In this document: positions 52,274-60,364 of the stretch, piece by piece | Layout of the letters: each line of letters opens with the position of its first letter | Numbering within the stretch: the first letter of the stretch is position 1 | Source: Solirubrobacterales bacterium | GTDB lineage: Bacteria; Actinomycetota; Thermoleophilia; Solirubrobacterales; Solirubrobacteraceae | Length of the DNA: 64,000 nucleotides | NCBI GenBank assembly: GCA_027449125.1 | Contig: DAIDME010000099.1 | Coordinates: 1-64,000 of the forward strand | Direction: 5' to 3' | Notes under the pieces: generated by a model | Databases searched by the model: none | What the model was told of the DNA's origin: nothing | Seen by the model: only the letters and a program-made list of their open reading frames with translations | Program-made: the position numbers and the translations under genes

Positions 52274-53302
52274 CTAGGTTGGGGTGAACCCCGAGTGCTG
52301 GAGCCGTTCGGCCGCCAGTCCGATCTGCTCTGGCGTGAATTGGCGCTTGCGTGCGTTCCACGCGTAGACGCTCTCACGGATTGCGTCCGGGCCGCTGGCG
52401 TGCTCCTGGGCGGTGACCCAGTCGACTGTCGCTAACAGCTCGAGACCGAAGGGTGACTCGAACCCATCGACAAGTCCGGTGACGTGCGCAAAACGAGCGC
52501 TCGTTACGGCCTGCCCGGCGAGGAAAGTCTCCGCTTGCTCGAGTGCTCCTGGAACGAGCGCCAACTCGGTTGTCGGGTCGTCACCCGGACCGAACCCTGT
52601 CACGAGGTGCCCGTTGACAGCCTTCAGCACGTGCCGGAGGTTCTCGGCGTAAGGCCCATATGCCGCCTTCGTGTAACGCAGCTGCAGCGGCTCGCCGGCT
52701 CGCTGCAGGAAGTACATGAGCTTATGAACCTCAAGCAGTGTGATGGAGGTATCCATCATCCCGGCGAGGTACCGGCCAATCAAACCGACAAGCGCCGCTC
52801 GGCCCGGCGTCAGCTCGGGTACTTGCGCCGGAACCGCTAGGGGCTCAGGCCGTGCGTTGGGCTCGAACACGGTGGCGTCGACGTCCGGCAGCCTCGCGAG
52901 CGCTTGTTCAATCAGCGGGCGGACGGCGCGCCAATCGAGTCCTCCTAGACCAGCGCCCAGTGGCGGGAGCGCGATCGACTTCACGTCCCGCTTGCGAACC
53001 TCGTCGACCAAGGCATCCAATCCGGACTGGATGTCCTCGATCCTGCTCTTGCCACGCCAGTGTCGCTTGGTCGGGAAGTTGACGATGAGCCGTGGGTTCA
53101 ACGCATGCGTCTCGAACACGAACATTCGACCCGGTCGAACTTCACCGCGTTCGCAAGCGGCCGCGTATGAGCGGAAGTTGTCCGGGTATGCCTGCTTGAA
53201 CTGAAGCGCGACGCCGCGTCCCATGACGCCGACGCAGTTGACCGTGTTGACCAGGGCCTCGGCGTCGGTCTTGAGGATGTCTCCTTGCGTGAACCGAACC
53301 AC
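52274..53302 (-). CDS. darG: DarG-like macrodomain antitoxin
   Basis: 342 aa from GTG 53,302. The N-terminal macrodomain has VRFTQGDILKTDAEALVNTV, NCVGVMGRGVALQFK and IALPPLGAGLGGLDW, the ADP-ribose-binding loops of DNA ADP-ribosylglycohydrolases. The C-terminal domain (about 170-342; LEVHKLMYFLQRAGEPLQLR, KAAYGPYAENLRHVLKA) matches the toxin-binding half of DarG. It lies 7 bp downstream of darT. It would reverse thymidine ADP-ribosylation and hold the toxin inactive. Confidence 0.93.
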   Translation of the reverse strand: MVRFTQGDILKTDAEALVNTVNCVGVMGRGVALQFKQAYPDNFRSYAAACERGEVRPGRMFVFETHALNPRLIVNFPTKRHWRGKSRIEDIQSGLDALVDEVRKRDVKSIALPPLGAGLGGLDWRAVRPLIEQALARLPDVDATVFEPNARPEPLAVPAQVPELTPGRAALVGLIGRYLAGMMDTSITLLEVHKLMYFLQRAGEPLQLRYTKAAYGPYAENLRHVLKAVNGHLVTGFGPGDDPTTELALVPGALEQAETFLAGQAVTSARFAHVTGLVDGFESPFGLELLATVDWVTAQEHASGPDAIRESVYAWNARKRQFTPEQIGLAAERLQHSGFTPT

Positions 53303-53309
53303 GATCAGC

Positions 53310-53957
53310 TCAAAAGTACCAATGCGGGATGACGCTGACGTCGGGTCGTTGGTCAAGGTCAGCCATCGCCGCAAGAGCGAGTGCTTGCGTTCGCTTCGAC
53401 GCCACGCCAACCCTGTTGACGAGCTCCCAAGGGACGCCGTCGCGGACCAGAAACTCTGCTTGCTTCGATTCGATGTTTCCTGAGGCGCGGCCGAAGTCGT
53501 TACTGGCGACGGCTGCCCAACTGATCTCGTCGAGCAGCTCCAGATCGTCGTAGAACGTCGCGTACGCTGCGCTCGCGTTGACGCTCGTGAACGCCCAGCG
53601 CCGGCCCTCCGATGCCGCCCATTCGACGACGGCGTCGAGGTCGAACTCAAGATGGACGAGCGGCTCCTGACCGTCGCGATACTCAATATCCGGGTGGTTA
53701 CCCATGCCCAGGATGTAGAGCATCACCGACCGCGGGCAGAAGTTGAAAGGGACGTAGTCGCCCAGGAAGTCGCCCGCATGGCAGCGCACCGGAATGCTGA
53801 GGCGCCGCTCCTTGTTGGCCGGCATCCCGATGCTGACGCTCGGTCCACCTCTCACCCGGACTGCGGCGTCCGACAGGAGCCCGTCGCGAGCTATGCGCGC
53901 GAGGTTCTGAACGTGAGTGATGTGGTAGAGGCTGATCGTCTCGGGAGGCGTGCTCAT
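53310..53957 (-). CDS. darT: DarT-like DNA ADP-ribosyltransferase toxin
   Basis: 215 aa DUF4433/DarT. ISLYHITHVQNLARIARDGLLS is the NAD-binding start, YVPFNFCPRSVMLYIL the conserved arginine region, and SGNIESKQAEFLVRDGVPWE carries the catalytic Glu. DarT modifies thymidine in single-stranded DNA with ADP-ribose, and such modules act in phage defence. Toxin precedes antitoxin, as in known darTG operons. It appears intact. Confidence 0.94.
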   Translation of the reverse strand: MSTPPETISLYHITHVQNLARIARDGLLSDAAVRVRGGPSVSIGMPANKERRLSIPVRCHAGDFLGDYVPFNFCPRSVMLYILGMGNHPDIEYRDGQEPLVHLEFDLDAVVEWAASEGRRWAFTSVNASAAYATFYDDLELLDEISWAAVASNDFGRASGNIESKQAEFLVRDGVPWELVNRVGVASKRTQALALAAMADLDQRPDVSVIPHWYF

Positions 53958-54064
53958 CCTGTACGAATCGTCGCTGGGCAGGCGGTCGAACAGTCTCGTT
54001 CAGCGACCGCGGCGCTGGGGTGGGTCGCGGAGGATGAGGAGATGCTCGGCGAGCAGTCAGGCCG

Positions 54065-54262
54065 TTGAGCGCTCATTCCATTCGGATCCGATTCCGGGCT
54101 CGTCCTGCAGCCCGCGAGCTCGTCCTCGCCATCTTCCGTCTCGCCGAGACCGACGCTGCGCTCGTCACGCTCGTGCGGCCGCGCGTAGCGGTCACCGCGA
54201 CCACGTTCACCAGGCGCGAAACCCGACCGATTCGCGTCGCATTTGGTAGCGATGAGTGGTAG
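54065..54262 (+). pseudogene. DUF4282 C-terminal fragment
   Basis: The frame contains LVLAIFRLAETDAALVTL, nearly the same as the last helix of the DUF4282 protein at 50,351 (FFLAIFRLAETNAELVTL), with nucleotide identity over about 50 bp (54,122-54,172). The rest of the frame is unrelated. It is a displaced duplicate fragment next to tRNA-Val. Confidence 0.6.
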
Positions 54263-54336
54263 CGATGGGCCCCGTTTTGCCTCGCTATCGCCGGATCCGA
54301 AGCTCGTAAACGCCCCAGATGCAGGCACTTTGGCGA

Positions 54337-54409
54337 TGGGCGATACTGGGCTCGAACCAGTGACCTCCACCATGTCAAGGTGGCGCTCTCCCAGCTGAGC
54401 TAATCGCCC
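54337..54409 (-). tRNA. tRNA-Val (anticodon GAC)
   Basis: Acceptor GGGCGAT/ATCGCCC, D-arm TAGCTCAGCTGGGAGAGC, anticodon stem CCACC/GGTGG with loop TTGACAT (GAC), T-arm ACTGGTTCGAGCCCAGT. No encoded CCA. Confidence 0.94.
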
Positions 54410-55184
54410 TGGGAAGAGCCGTAACTCTAGCGTGCGCGCCGGGGAGACGGGGTCAGCGGCAGCCAGTGGCGGGCGGGCTCGAGGCGGCCCCCGCGCCGGG
54501 CTCGAAGAGGGCCACGCGGTTGAGCGGCTGGTCTCGGGCGGGGCGTGGTCATGGGCGGCTGTGGCCCGCAGGCGGTGATCCGCATGTCCCGCGTGACAGT
54601 CACGATCTTTGTCGAGCCGTCGGGTCGCACGACCGTTTGACTCTGTCTGCGGGTAGCCGGACAGCGCCGATGGGCTGAGAGCCGGCTGGCCCGAGACCAG
54701 TCACGTAAGGCCAGAGGGGCCTGGCGCCACGCGACTGGTTGCTGCGTTGAGATCGAGCGTCCACCATGGCTTGGCGCCGGGCAGCCTGGCCGACTGCGAA
54801 GCGGGCGGCTTCAAGTACACGGCGCCGGCGACCAGCAGCCTCCTGGAAGCTCGTGACTCTGGACTGTCCGGTGACCGTCCTGCTCGGTCAGCTCAGCGGA
54901 GAGCGGGTGGCTGGTCGTGGAGACGCCGCCGGTCTCTCGCTGCTCGACCGGCGCCGAACCTGCAACCTGCTCGCTGACGTTCGGCGTGAGACGGAAGCCC
55001 GCCGGCGACCGTCGCGTCGCGTGTCGCGGTGTGCGACTGCTGGGCACCTGCACTGCTGTGTGCGCGGCGCCGAGTCGGGAGCGTGGCGCAGCTCCTACTG
55101 GACTGCCTTCGCGCATGTCAAGCCCAGAGGCCCGTCGTACTCGCGCACGCCGCGTGCGCCAGCCGATCTCCGTAGGATCAGGAC
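54410..55184. other. 775-bp stretch without a recognisable gene upstream of thrS
   Basis: GC-rich frames exist on both strands but none resembles a family. I looked for a T-box leader before thrS and did not see the conserved specifier and antiterminator sequences. AGGATCAGG just before the thrS ATG is the likely ribosome binding site. Confidence 0.4.
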
Positions 55185-57131
55185 ATGATGGACTTCCTGC
55201 TGCCAAGCGGCGACACACTGACGCTCCCGGAAGGTGCCACCGGCGCCGACGCGGCCGCGGCGATCGGCCCCGGGCTGGCGCGCGCGGCGCTTGCTGTCAA
55301 GGTCGACGGCGTCACCTACGACCTCGCGCGCGAGCTGCCGACCGGCGGCGAGCGCCGCGTCGAGATCATCACCGAGCGCAGCGGCGCGGAGGCGCTCGAG
55401 CTGATCCGCCACGACGCCGCGCACGTCTTCGCCGAGGCGATGCTCGAGCTTCATCCCGGAGTGCAGATCGCGATCGGGCCACCGATCGAGAACGGGTTCT
55501 ACTACGACCTGGAGCTCCCGCCGGGCGTGAGCCTGAGCGAAGATGACTTCCCCGCGATCGAGGCGCGGATGCGCGAGCACATCGCGGCGGACGAGCGCTT
55601 CGTGCGCGAGGACGTCCCGGTAGCGGTCGCGCTCGACCGCTACCGGGCAGAGCGCCAGTCCTACAAGGTGGAGCTGATCGAGGACCTCGTGAAGAACGCC
55701 CCCGCCGAGGCGCCGCTTACGACGGTCAGCCTCTACCGCAACGGTGACTTCGTCGACCTCTGCCGTGGCCCGCACGCGCCGAGCACCGGCCGGATCAAGG
55801 CGCTCAAGCTGCAGTCGGTCGCGGGCGCCTATTGGCGCGGGGACTCGCGCAACAGGATGCTCACGCGCGTGTACGGGACGGCATTCTTCACCCAGAAGGA
55901 TCTGGAGGCGCACCTCGAGCGCCTAGAGTTCGCGCGGCGCAACGACCACCGCAAGCTCGGCCGCGAGCTAGGCCTGTTCATCTTCTCGGAGCTCAGTCCC
56001 GGCTCGCCCTTCTGGCAGCCGAACGGCATGGCGATCTGGAACGCGCTGTCGGAGCTCTGGCGGGCGGAGAACGCGAACCGCGGCTATCGCGAGGTCAAGA
56101 CCCCGATCCTCTACGACGTTGAGCTCTGGAAGCGCTCGGGGCACTGGGACAAGTACCAGGAGAACATGTACTTCACCGAGGTCGAGGACCGGCCGATGGG
56201 GCTCAAGCCGATGAACTGCCCGGCGCACATTCAGCTCTTCAACGCTACGCGGCGCTCGTATCGCGAGCTGCCGGTGCGATTCTCCGAACAGGGGCTCGTT
56301 CACCGCCACGAGCCGAGCGGCACCCTCCACGGGCTCCTGCGCGTGCGTCACATCACCCAGGACGACGCCCACATCTTCTGCACCGAGGAGCAGATCGAGG
56401 ATGAGGTCCTGGGCTGCCTGGAGTTCGGCGCCTTCATCTACCAGGTGTTCGGCTTCCAGGCGCGGCTCGAGCTCTCGACTCGCCCTGAGCAGCGGATCGG
56501 CAGCGACGAGATGTGGGACCGCGCGGAGGCGGCGCTCGTGCGGGCGCTCGAGCGGCGCGGGCTCGCCTACGACATCAATCCTGGCGACGGCGCCTTCTAC
56601 GGCCCGAAGATCGACCTGCACATGACCGACTCGATCGGTCGCTCATGGCAGCTCGGAACCGTGCAGCTCGACTACTCGATGCCGGAGCGCTTTGAGATCA
56701 GCTACACCGGCGAGGACAACGCCGAGCACCGGCCCGTGATGATCCACCGGGCGCTGTTCGGCTCCTTCGAGCGCTTCATCGGCATCCTCACAGAGCACTT
56801 CGGGGGCGAGTTCCCGGTTTGGATGGCGCCCGTGCAGGCGCTGGTGCTGCCGATCTCGGACCGCCACAACGCCTACGGCGAGTCGGTGCGCGCGCGGCTC
56901 GCGGGCGCCGGTGTCCGCGTTGAGCTCGACGACCGTGGCGAATCTGTAGCGCGCAAGATCCGCGACGGGGAGCTGCGCAAGGTGCCGTTCATGCTGATCG
57001 TCGGCGATCGCGAGCAGGAGGCTGGCGAGGTGGGCGTGCGCGAGCACCGTGCCGGCGACACGGGCGCGGTCGCGCTCGAGGCGTTCCAGGAGCGGATCGG
57101 CGCGCTGATTGCGAACCGCTCCTTGACTTGA
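55185..57131 (+). CDS. thrS: Threonyl-tRNA synthetase
   Basis: 648 aa class II synthetase. An N-terminal TGS domain (about 1-62) is followed by the editing domain with RHDAAHVFAEAM and LCRGPHAPSTG, then the catalytic core. Zinc ligands are Cys in LKPMNCPAHIQLF, His in GLVHRHEPSGTL and His in PVMIHRALFGSFERF. The C-terminal anticodon domain includes VPFMLIVGDREQEAGEVGVR. ATG 55,185 is used (a second ATG follows at once). The infC promoter overlaps its stop codon. Confidence 0.97.
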   Translation: MMDFLLPSGDTLTLPEGATGADAAAAIGPGLARAALAVKVDGVTYDLARELPTGGERRVEIITERSGAEALELIRHDAAHVFAEAMLELHPGVQIAIGPPIENGFYYDLELPPGVSLSEDDFPAIEARMREHIAADERFVREDVPVAVALDRYRAERQSYKVELIEDLVKNAPAEAPLTTVSLYRNGDFVDLCRGPHAPSTGRIKALKLQSVAGAYWRGDSRNRMLTRVYGTAFFTQKDLEAHLERLEFARRNDHRKLGRELGLFIFSELSPGSPFWQPNGMAIWNALSELWRAENANRGYREVKTPILYDVELWKRSGHWDKYQENMYFTEVEDRPMGLKPMNCPAHIQLFNATRRSYRELPVRFSEQGLVHRHEPSGTLHGLLRVRHITQDDAHIFCTEEQIEDEVLGCLEFGAFIYQVFGFQARLELSTRPEQRIGSDEMWDRAEAALVRALERRGLAYDINPGDGAFYGPKIDLHMTDSIGRSWQLGTVQLDYSMPERFEISYTGEDNAEHRPVMIHRALFGSFERFIGILTEHFGGEFPVWMAPVQALVLPISDRHNAYGESVRARLAGAGVRVELDDRGESVARKIRDGELRKVPFMLIVGDREQEAGEVGVREHRAGDTGAVALEAFQERIGALIANRSLT

Positions 57132-57150
57132 GGCGCGCGCGGCTATACTT
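57124..57150 (+). promoter_or_regulatory. Promoter candidate for infC-rpmI-rplT
   Basis: TTGACT (57,124-57,129) and TATACT (57,145-57,150) with a 15-bp spacer, overlapping the thrS stop. The resulting leader before infC is about 65 nt. Confidence 0.6.
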
Positions 57151-57222
57151 CCCAGGCGTTGATCCAGAAGCTTCACCGAGACCGGCCCGGCCCCGCTTGA
57201 CGCAGCGCCGCACAAACAGCTA

Positions 57223-57900
57223 GTGCCGGTACCACGTAGGTTCGACCGGCGCATGCCGGAGCGTGACCAGACGCGGATCAACGACCGCATTCGCGTTCCC
57301 GAGGTCCGCCTGATCGGTGAGGACGGTAAGCAGATCGGGGTCATCAAGACCAGCGAGGCGCTCAGCTATGCCCAGGAGCGCGACCTCGACCTCGTGGAGG
57401 TCGCGCCAGAGTCTCGTCCGCCCGTCTGCAGGGTGCTCGACTACTCCAAGTACAAGTACGAGCAGGCGCAGAAGCAGAAGGCCGCGCGCAAGCACCAGCA
57501 GCAGATAACGATCCGCGAGATCAAGTTCCGGCCCAAGATCGCGCAGGCTGACTACGACACCAAGAAGGGGCACGTCGAGCGCTTCCTCCGCGCCCGGGAC
57601 AAGGTCAAGGTCACGATCATGTTCCGAGGCCGCGAGGTGACCCACCCGGAGCGCGGTGTGGCGCTGCTCGAGCGCCTCGCCGGCGAGCTCACGGAGGTCG
57701 CCGTCGTCGAGCAGACGCCGCTGCAGGATGGACGCAACATGACCATGATGCTCGCGCCCTCCAAGGCGATCCTCGCCTCCGAGGAAGAGCACGCCGGTCC
57801 TGCACACGCCGACGCTGGCGAAAAGAAGCTGCGCCGCCAGCAGCGCGAGGCGGTCGCGGCAGAGGCATCGCCGTCGCTTGCGCCGCCTGCGCAGTCCTGA
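57223..57900 (+). CDS. infC: Translation initiation factor IF-3
   Basis: 225 aa from GTG 57,223 (ATG 57,253 is an alternative; neither has a clear ribosome binding site). INDRIRVPEVRLIGEDGKQI and the N-domain end EVAPESRPPVCRVLDYSKYKYE are followed by a lysine-rich linker and the C-domain IREIKFRPKIAQADYDTKKG. The Ala/Glu-rich C-terminal extension of about 30 residues is common in actinobacteria. It is the first gene of the conserved infC-rpmI-rplT cluster. Confidence 0.96.
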   Translation: MPVPRRFDRRMPERDQTRINDRIRVPEVRLIGEDGKQIGVIKTSEALSYAQERDLDLVEVAPESRPPVCRVLDYSKYKYEQAQKQKAARKHQQQITIREIKFRPKIAQADYDTKKGHVERFLRARDKVKVTIMFRGREVTHPERGVALLERLAGELTEVAVVEQTPLQDGRNMTMMLAPSKAILASEEEHAGPAHADAGEKKLRRQQREAVAAEASPSLAPPAQS

Positions 57901-57927
57901 GCTGATCTGCTTTACTGGCGTCCGATC

Positions 57928-58131
57928 ATGCCCAAGATGAAGACCCACTCCGGCGCCAAGAAGCGCTTCAGGCTGACCGGCACCGGCAAGGTGAAGGCAC
58001 GCCACGCGTTCTCGAGCCACATCCTCGAGAAGAAATCGCCCAAGTACAAGCGCAACCTCGCGAGCCCGGTGATCCTCTCAGACCACGACGCGCCCCGCGT
58101 CAAGACCCTGCTCGGAGCCAAGAAGTCATGA
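57928..58131 (+). CDS. rpmI: Ribosomal protein bL35
   Basis: 67 aa, strongly basic. [22 protein letters not shown] and [19 protein letters not shown] are the L35 signature. Start ATG 57,928; overlaps rplT by ATGA. Confidence 0.97.
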   Translation: MPKMKTHSGAKKRFRLTGTGKVKARHAFSSHILEKKSPKYKRNLASPVILSDHDAPRVKTLLGAKKS

Positions 58132-58490
58132 GCCGCGTCAAACGCTCCGTGCATGCCCGCAAGAAGCGCCGCGAGACCCTGGAGATGGCCAAGGGCTTCC
58201 GTGGCGATGCCTCGCGTCGCTACCGCAAGGCCAAGGAGGCGGTGCTCAAGGCCGACCAGTACCGCTACCGGGACCGTCGCAACCGCAAGCGCGACTTCCG
58301 GCGGTTGTGGATCACCCGCATCAACGCTGCAGCCCGGCTGAACGGGCTCTCCTACTCCCAGTTCATGCATGGCCTCGAGCTTGCGGGTGTCGAGCTCGAC
58401 CGCAAGGTCCTGGCTGACATCGCCGTCCACGACGCAGATACCTTCCGACGCTTTGCGCAGCGCGCCCAGGAGGCGCTGGCTGCCGGCTGA
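58128..58490 (+). CDS. rplT: Ribosomal protein bL20
   Basis: 120 aa. [60 protein letters not shown] and [19 protein letters not shown] match L20. A strong terminator follows 27 bp later. Confidence 0.98.
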   Translation: MSRVKRSVHARKKRRETLEMAKGFRGDASRRYRKAKEAVLKADQYRYRDRRNRKRDFRRLWITRINAAARLNGLSYSQFMHGLELAGVELDRKVLADIAVHDADTFRRFAQRAQEALAAG

Positions 58491-58516
58491 GCATCGCCGC
58501 AGTCCAGCACCGCCAG

Positions 58517-58550
58517 AGGGCGCCGATCCCACGGGACGGCGCCCTTTTTC
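58517..58550 (+). terminator. Rho-independent terminator after rplT
   Basis: AGGGCGCCG (58,517-58,525) and CGGCGCCCT (58,537-58,545) pair perfectly with an 11-nt loop, followed by TTTTT. Confidence 0.92.
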
Positions 58551-58567
58551 GTTTTCCCGACCAGACC

Positions 58568-59296
58568 ATGATCACGAGCCCGCACAACCAGAAGCTGAAG
58601 ACGGTCCGCAAGCTGCGTGAGCGTCGCCGCGAGCGCGAGCGGCTCGGCATGTTCGTCGCGGAGGGAGAGGATCTGCTGAGCGCCGCCGATGCGGCCGGTT
58701 GGGAGCCGGTGGAGCGCTTCGCCAGCGCCGGCAGCGGCCTACCGGGCATCGAAGTTGATGCCGTGGCGCTGCGCTCCGTAAGCGAACTGGCTTCGGGGAC
58801 GCGGACGCTCGCCGTCTACCGCGAGCGCTGGCTCGATGCGGCCGCACTGGCCGACTTCAGCGGTGTCTGCATATACCTCCACGGCCTCGGCGACCCAGCC
58901 AACGTTGGCGCGGTTCTGCGCTCGGGTGCCGCGTTCGGCGCCGGCTGCGTCGCGCTCGGTTCGGGCAGCGCGGACCCGTTCGGACCAAAGGCGGTGCGGG
59001 CGAGCATGGGCGCGGTCTTCAGCGTCGCGCTGGTGCGTGCCGATCCGGCGTCGCTTCCCGGCGTCAAGCTCGCGCTGGACGCGCATGCACCGCGCCCGCT
59101 TGCCGCCGTGGCCGCGGAGGTTCGCGGCGCTGCAGCGGTCAGCCTGATCGTCGGCGCCGAGCGCGACGGGCTCGGCGCCGATCTGCTCGCCCGTGCCGAC
59201 CACACGGCTCGGATCCCGATCGCGACGGAGTCGCTCAACGCGGCGGCTGCCGCCGCGATCGCCCTGTACGAGCTGTCCAAGGTCGGCAACTCGTAG
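58568..59296 (+). CDS. TrmH/SpoU-family RNA 2'-O-methyltransferase
   Basis: 242 aa. MITSPHNQKLKTVRKLRERR and LGMFVAEGEDLL form the N-terminal substrate-binding domain, then the SPOUT knot: YLHGLGDPANVGAVLRSGAA, SASMGAVFSVALV-type motif 2 (KAVRASMGAVFSVAL) and LIVGAERDGLGADLL with ARIPIATESLNAAAAAAIAL. This gene type often lies between rplT and pheS in actinobacteria. The target is probably 23S rRNA or tRNA, unproven. Confidence 0.92.
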   Translation: MITSPHNQKLKTVRKLRERRRERERLGMFVAEGEDLLSAADAAGWEPVERFASAGSGLPGIEVDAVALRSVSELASGTRTLAVYRERWLDAAALADFSGVCIYLHGLGDPANVGAVLRSGAAFGAGCVALGSGSADPFGPKAVRASMGAVFSVALVRADPASLPGVKLALDAHAPRPLAAVAAEVRGAAAVSLIVGAERDGLGADLLARADHTARIPIATESLNAAAAAAIALYELSKVGNS

Positions 59297-59308
59297 GATC
59301 ACCGGGAC

Positions 59309-60364
59309 ATGAGCGTGACCGACCGAATAGAGCAACTGGAGCGCGAGGCGCAGGCGGCCGCCGCGGCCGCCGCGTCGACAGTCGCGATCGAGGAACTGCG
59401 GGTCCGCTACCTGGGACGCAGGGCCGAGCTGCCGAACCTGCTGCGTGACGTCGCGCAGCTGCCGACCGATCAGCGGGGGGCCGTGGGCAGCGCCGCCAAC
59501 CGGGCCCGCAAGGAGATCGAGGCGCTGCTCGAGCGGCGTGCCGGCGAGCTTGCCGTGGCTGAGCTAGAGGCGCGGCTTAGGTCGGAGCGTGTTGACGTCA
59601 CGCTCCCTGGGGACCCGCTGCCCGCGATCGGTCGCCTGCACCTGATAACCCAGACCCGCCGGGAGATCGAGGATGTCTTCATCGGCCTCGGCTTCAACGT
59701 GGCCGAGGGCCCCGAGATCGAGAGCGTGCACTACAACTTCGACGCCCTCAACCACGACCCTCAGCATCCCGCGCGCGCCTGGACTGACACCTTCTACGTG
59801 ACCGATGAGGTCCTGCTGCGCACGCACACCAGCCCCATGCAGGTCCGGGCGATGGAGCGCACGCCCCCGCCGCTTTACCTGATCGTGCCAGGGCGCGTTT
59901 ACCGGCGGGACTCCGACGTCACGCACACGCCGCAGTTTCACCAGGTCGAAGGGCTCGCGGTCGACGAGGACATAACGCTGGCCGATCTGAAGGGCACGCT
60001 GCTCGAGTTCGCGCGAGCGATCTTCGGGGCTGAGCGTGAGGTGCGGCTGCGGCCGCACTTCTTCCCGTTCACCGAGCCGAGCGTCGAGGTGGACGTCTCC
60101 TGCTTCGCCTGCTCCGGCGGGCTGGCGGCGGGTGGTGAGCGGTGCGGGATCTGCAAGGGGACCGGGTGGCTGGAGATCCTCGGCTCGGGCATGGTCGACC
60201 CGAACGTGCTCGCAGGTGTAGCCGCCAACGGCTACGACCCGGAGCGGGTGCAGGGGTTCGCATTCGGGATGGGAATCGAGCGGATCGCGATGCTCAAACA
60301 CGGTGTCAGCGATCTGCGCCTCTTCTACGACAATGACGTCCGCTTCCTGGAGCAGTTCGCATGA
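59309..60364 (+). CDS. pheS: Phenylalanyl-tRNA synthetase alpha subunit
   Basis: 351 aa. An N-terminal coiled coil (about 1-90) precedes the class II core: HYNFDALNHDPQHPARAWTD, RTHTSPMQVRAM, GRVYRRDSDVTHTPQFHQVEGL, FFPFTEPSVEVDVSC and GFAFGMGIERIAMLKHG. Two CxxC pairs (CFACSGG and CGICKGTGW) form the small Cys4 insertion known in many bacterial PheS. Overlaps pheT by ATGA. Confidence 0.97.
   Translation: MSVTDRIEQLEREAQAAAAAAASTVAIEELRVRYLGRRAELPNLLRDVAQLPTDQRGAVGSAANRARKEIEALLERRAGELAVAELEARLRSERVDVTLPGDPLPAIGRLHLITQTRREIEDVFIGLGFNVAEGPEIESVHYNFDALNHDPQHPARAWTDTFYVTDEVLLRTHTSPMQVRAMERTPPPLYLIVPGRVYRRDSDVTHTPQFHQVEGLAVDEDITLADLKGTLLEFARAIFGAEREVRLRPHFFPFTEPSVEVDVSCFACSGGLAAGGERCGICKGTGWLEILGSGMVDPNVLAGVAANGYDPERVQGFAFGMGIERIAMLKHGVSDLRLFYDNDVRFLEQFA

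Noticed and set aside
37054-54409. A further tRNA-Cys-type element to the right of the tRNA
   Set aside because: No fourth copy of the 41-bp core or of the TTTGGGGAGCC arms was found there.
54410-55184. T-box leader for threonyl-tRNA synthetase
   Set aside because: I could not find the conserved T-box sequence, a specifier loop or a terminator/antiterminator pair before the start codon.
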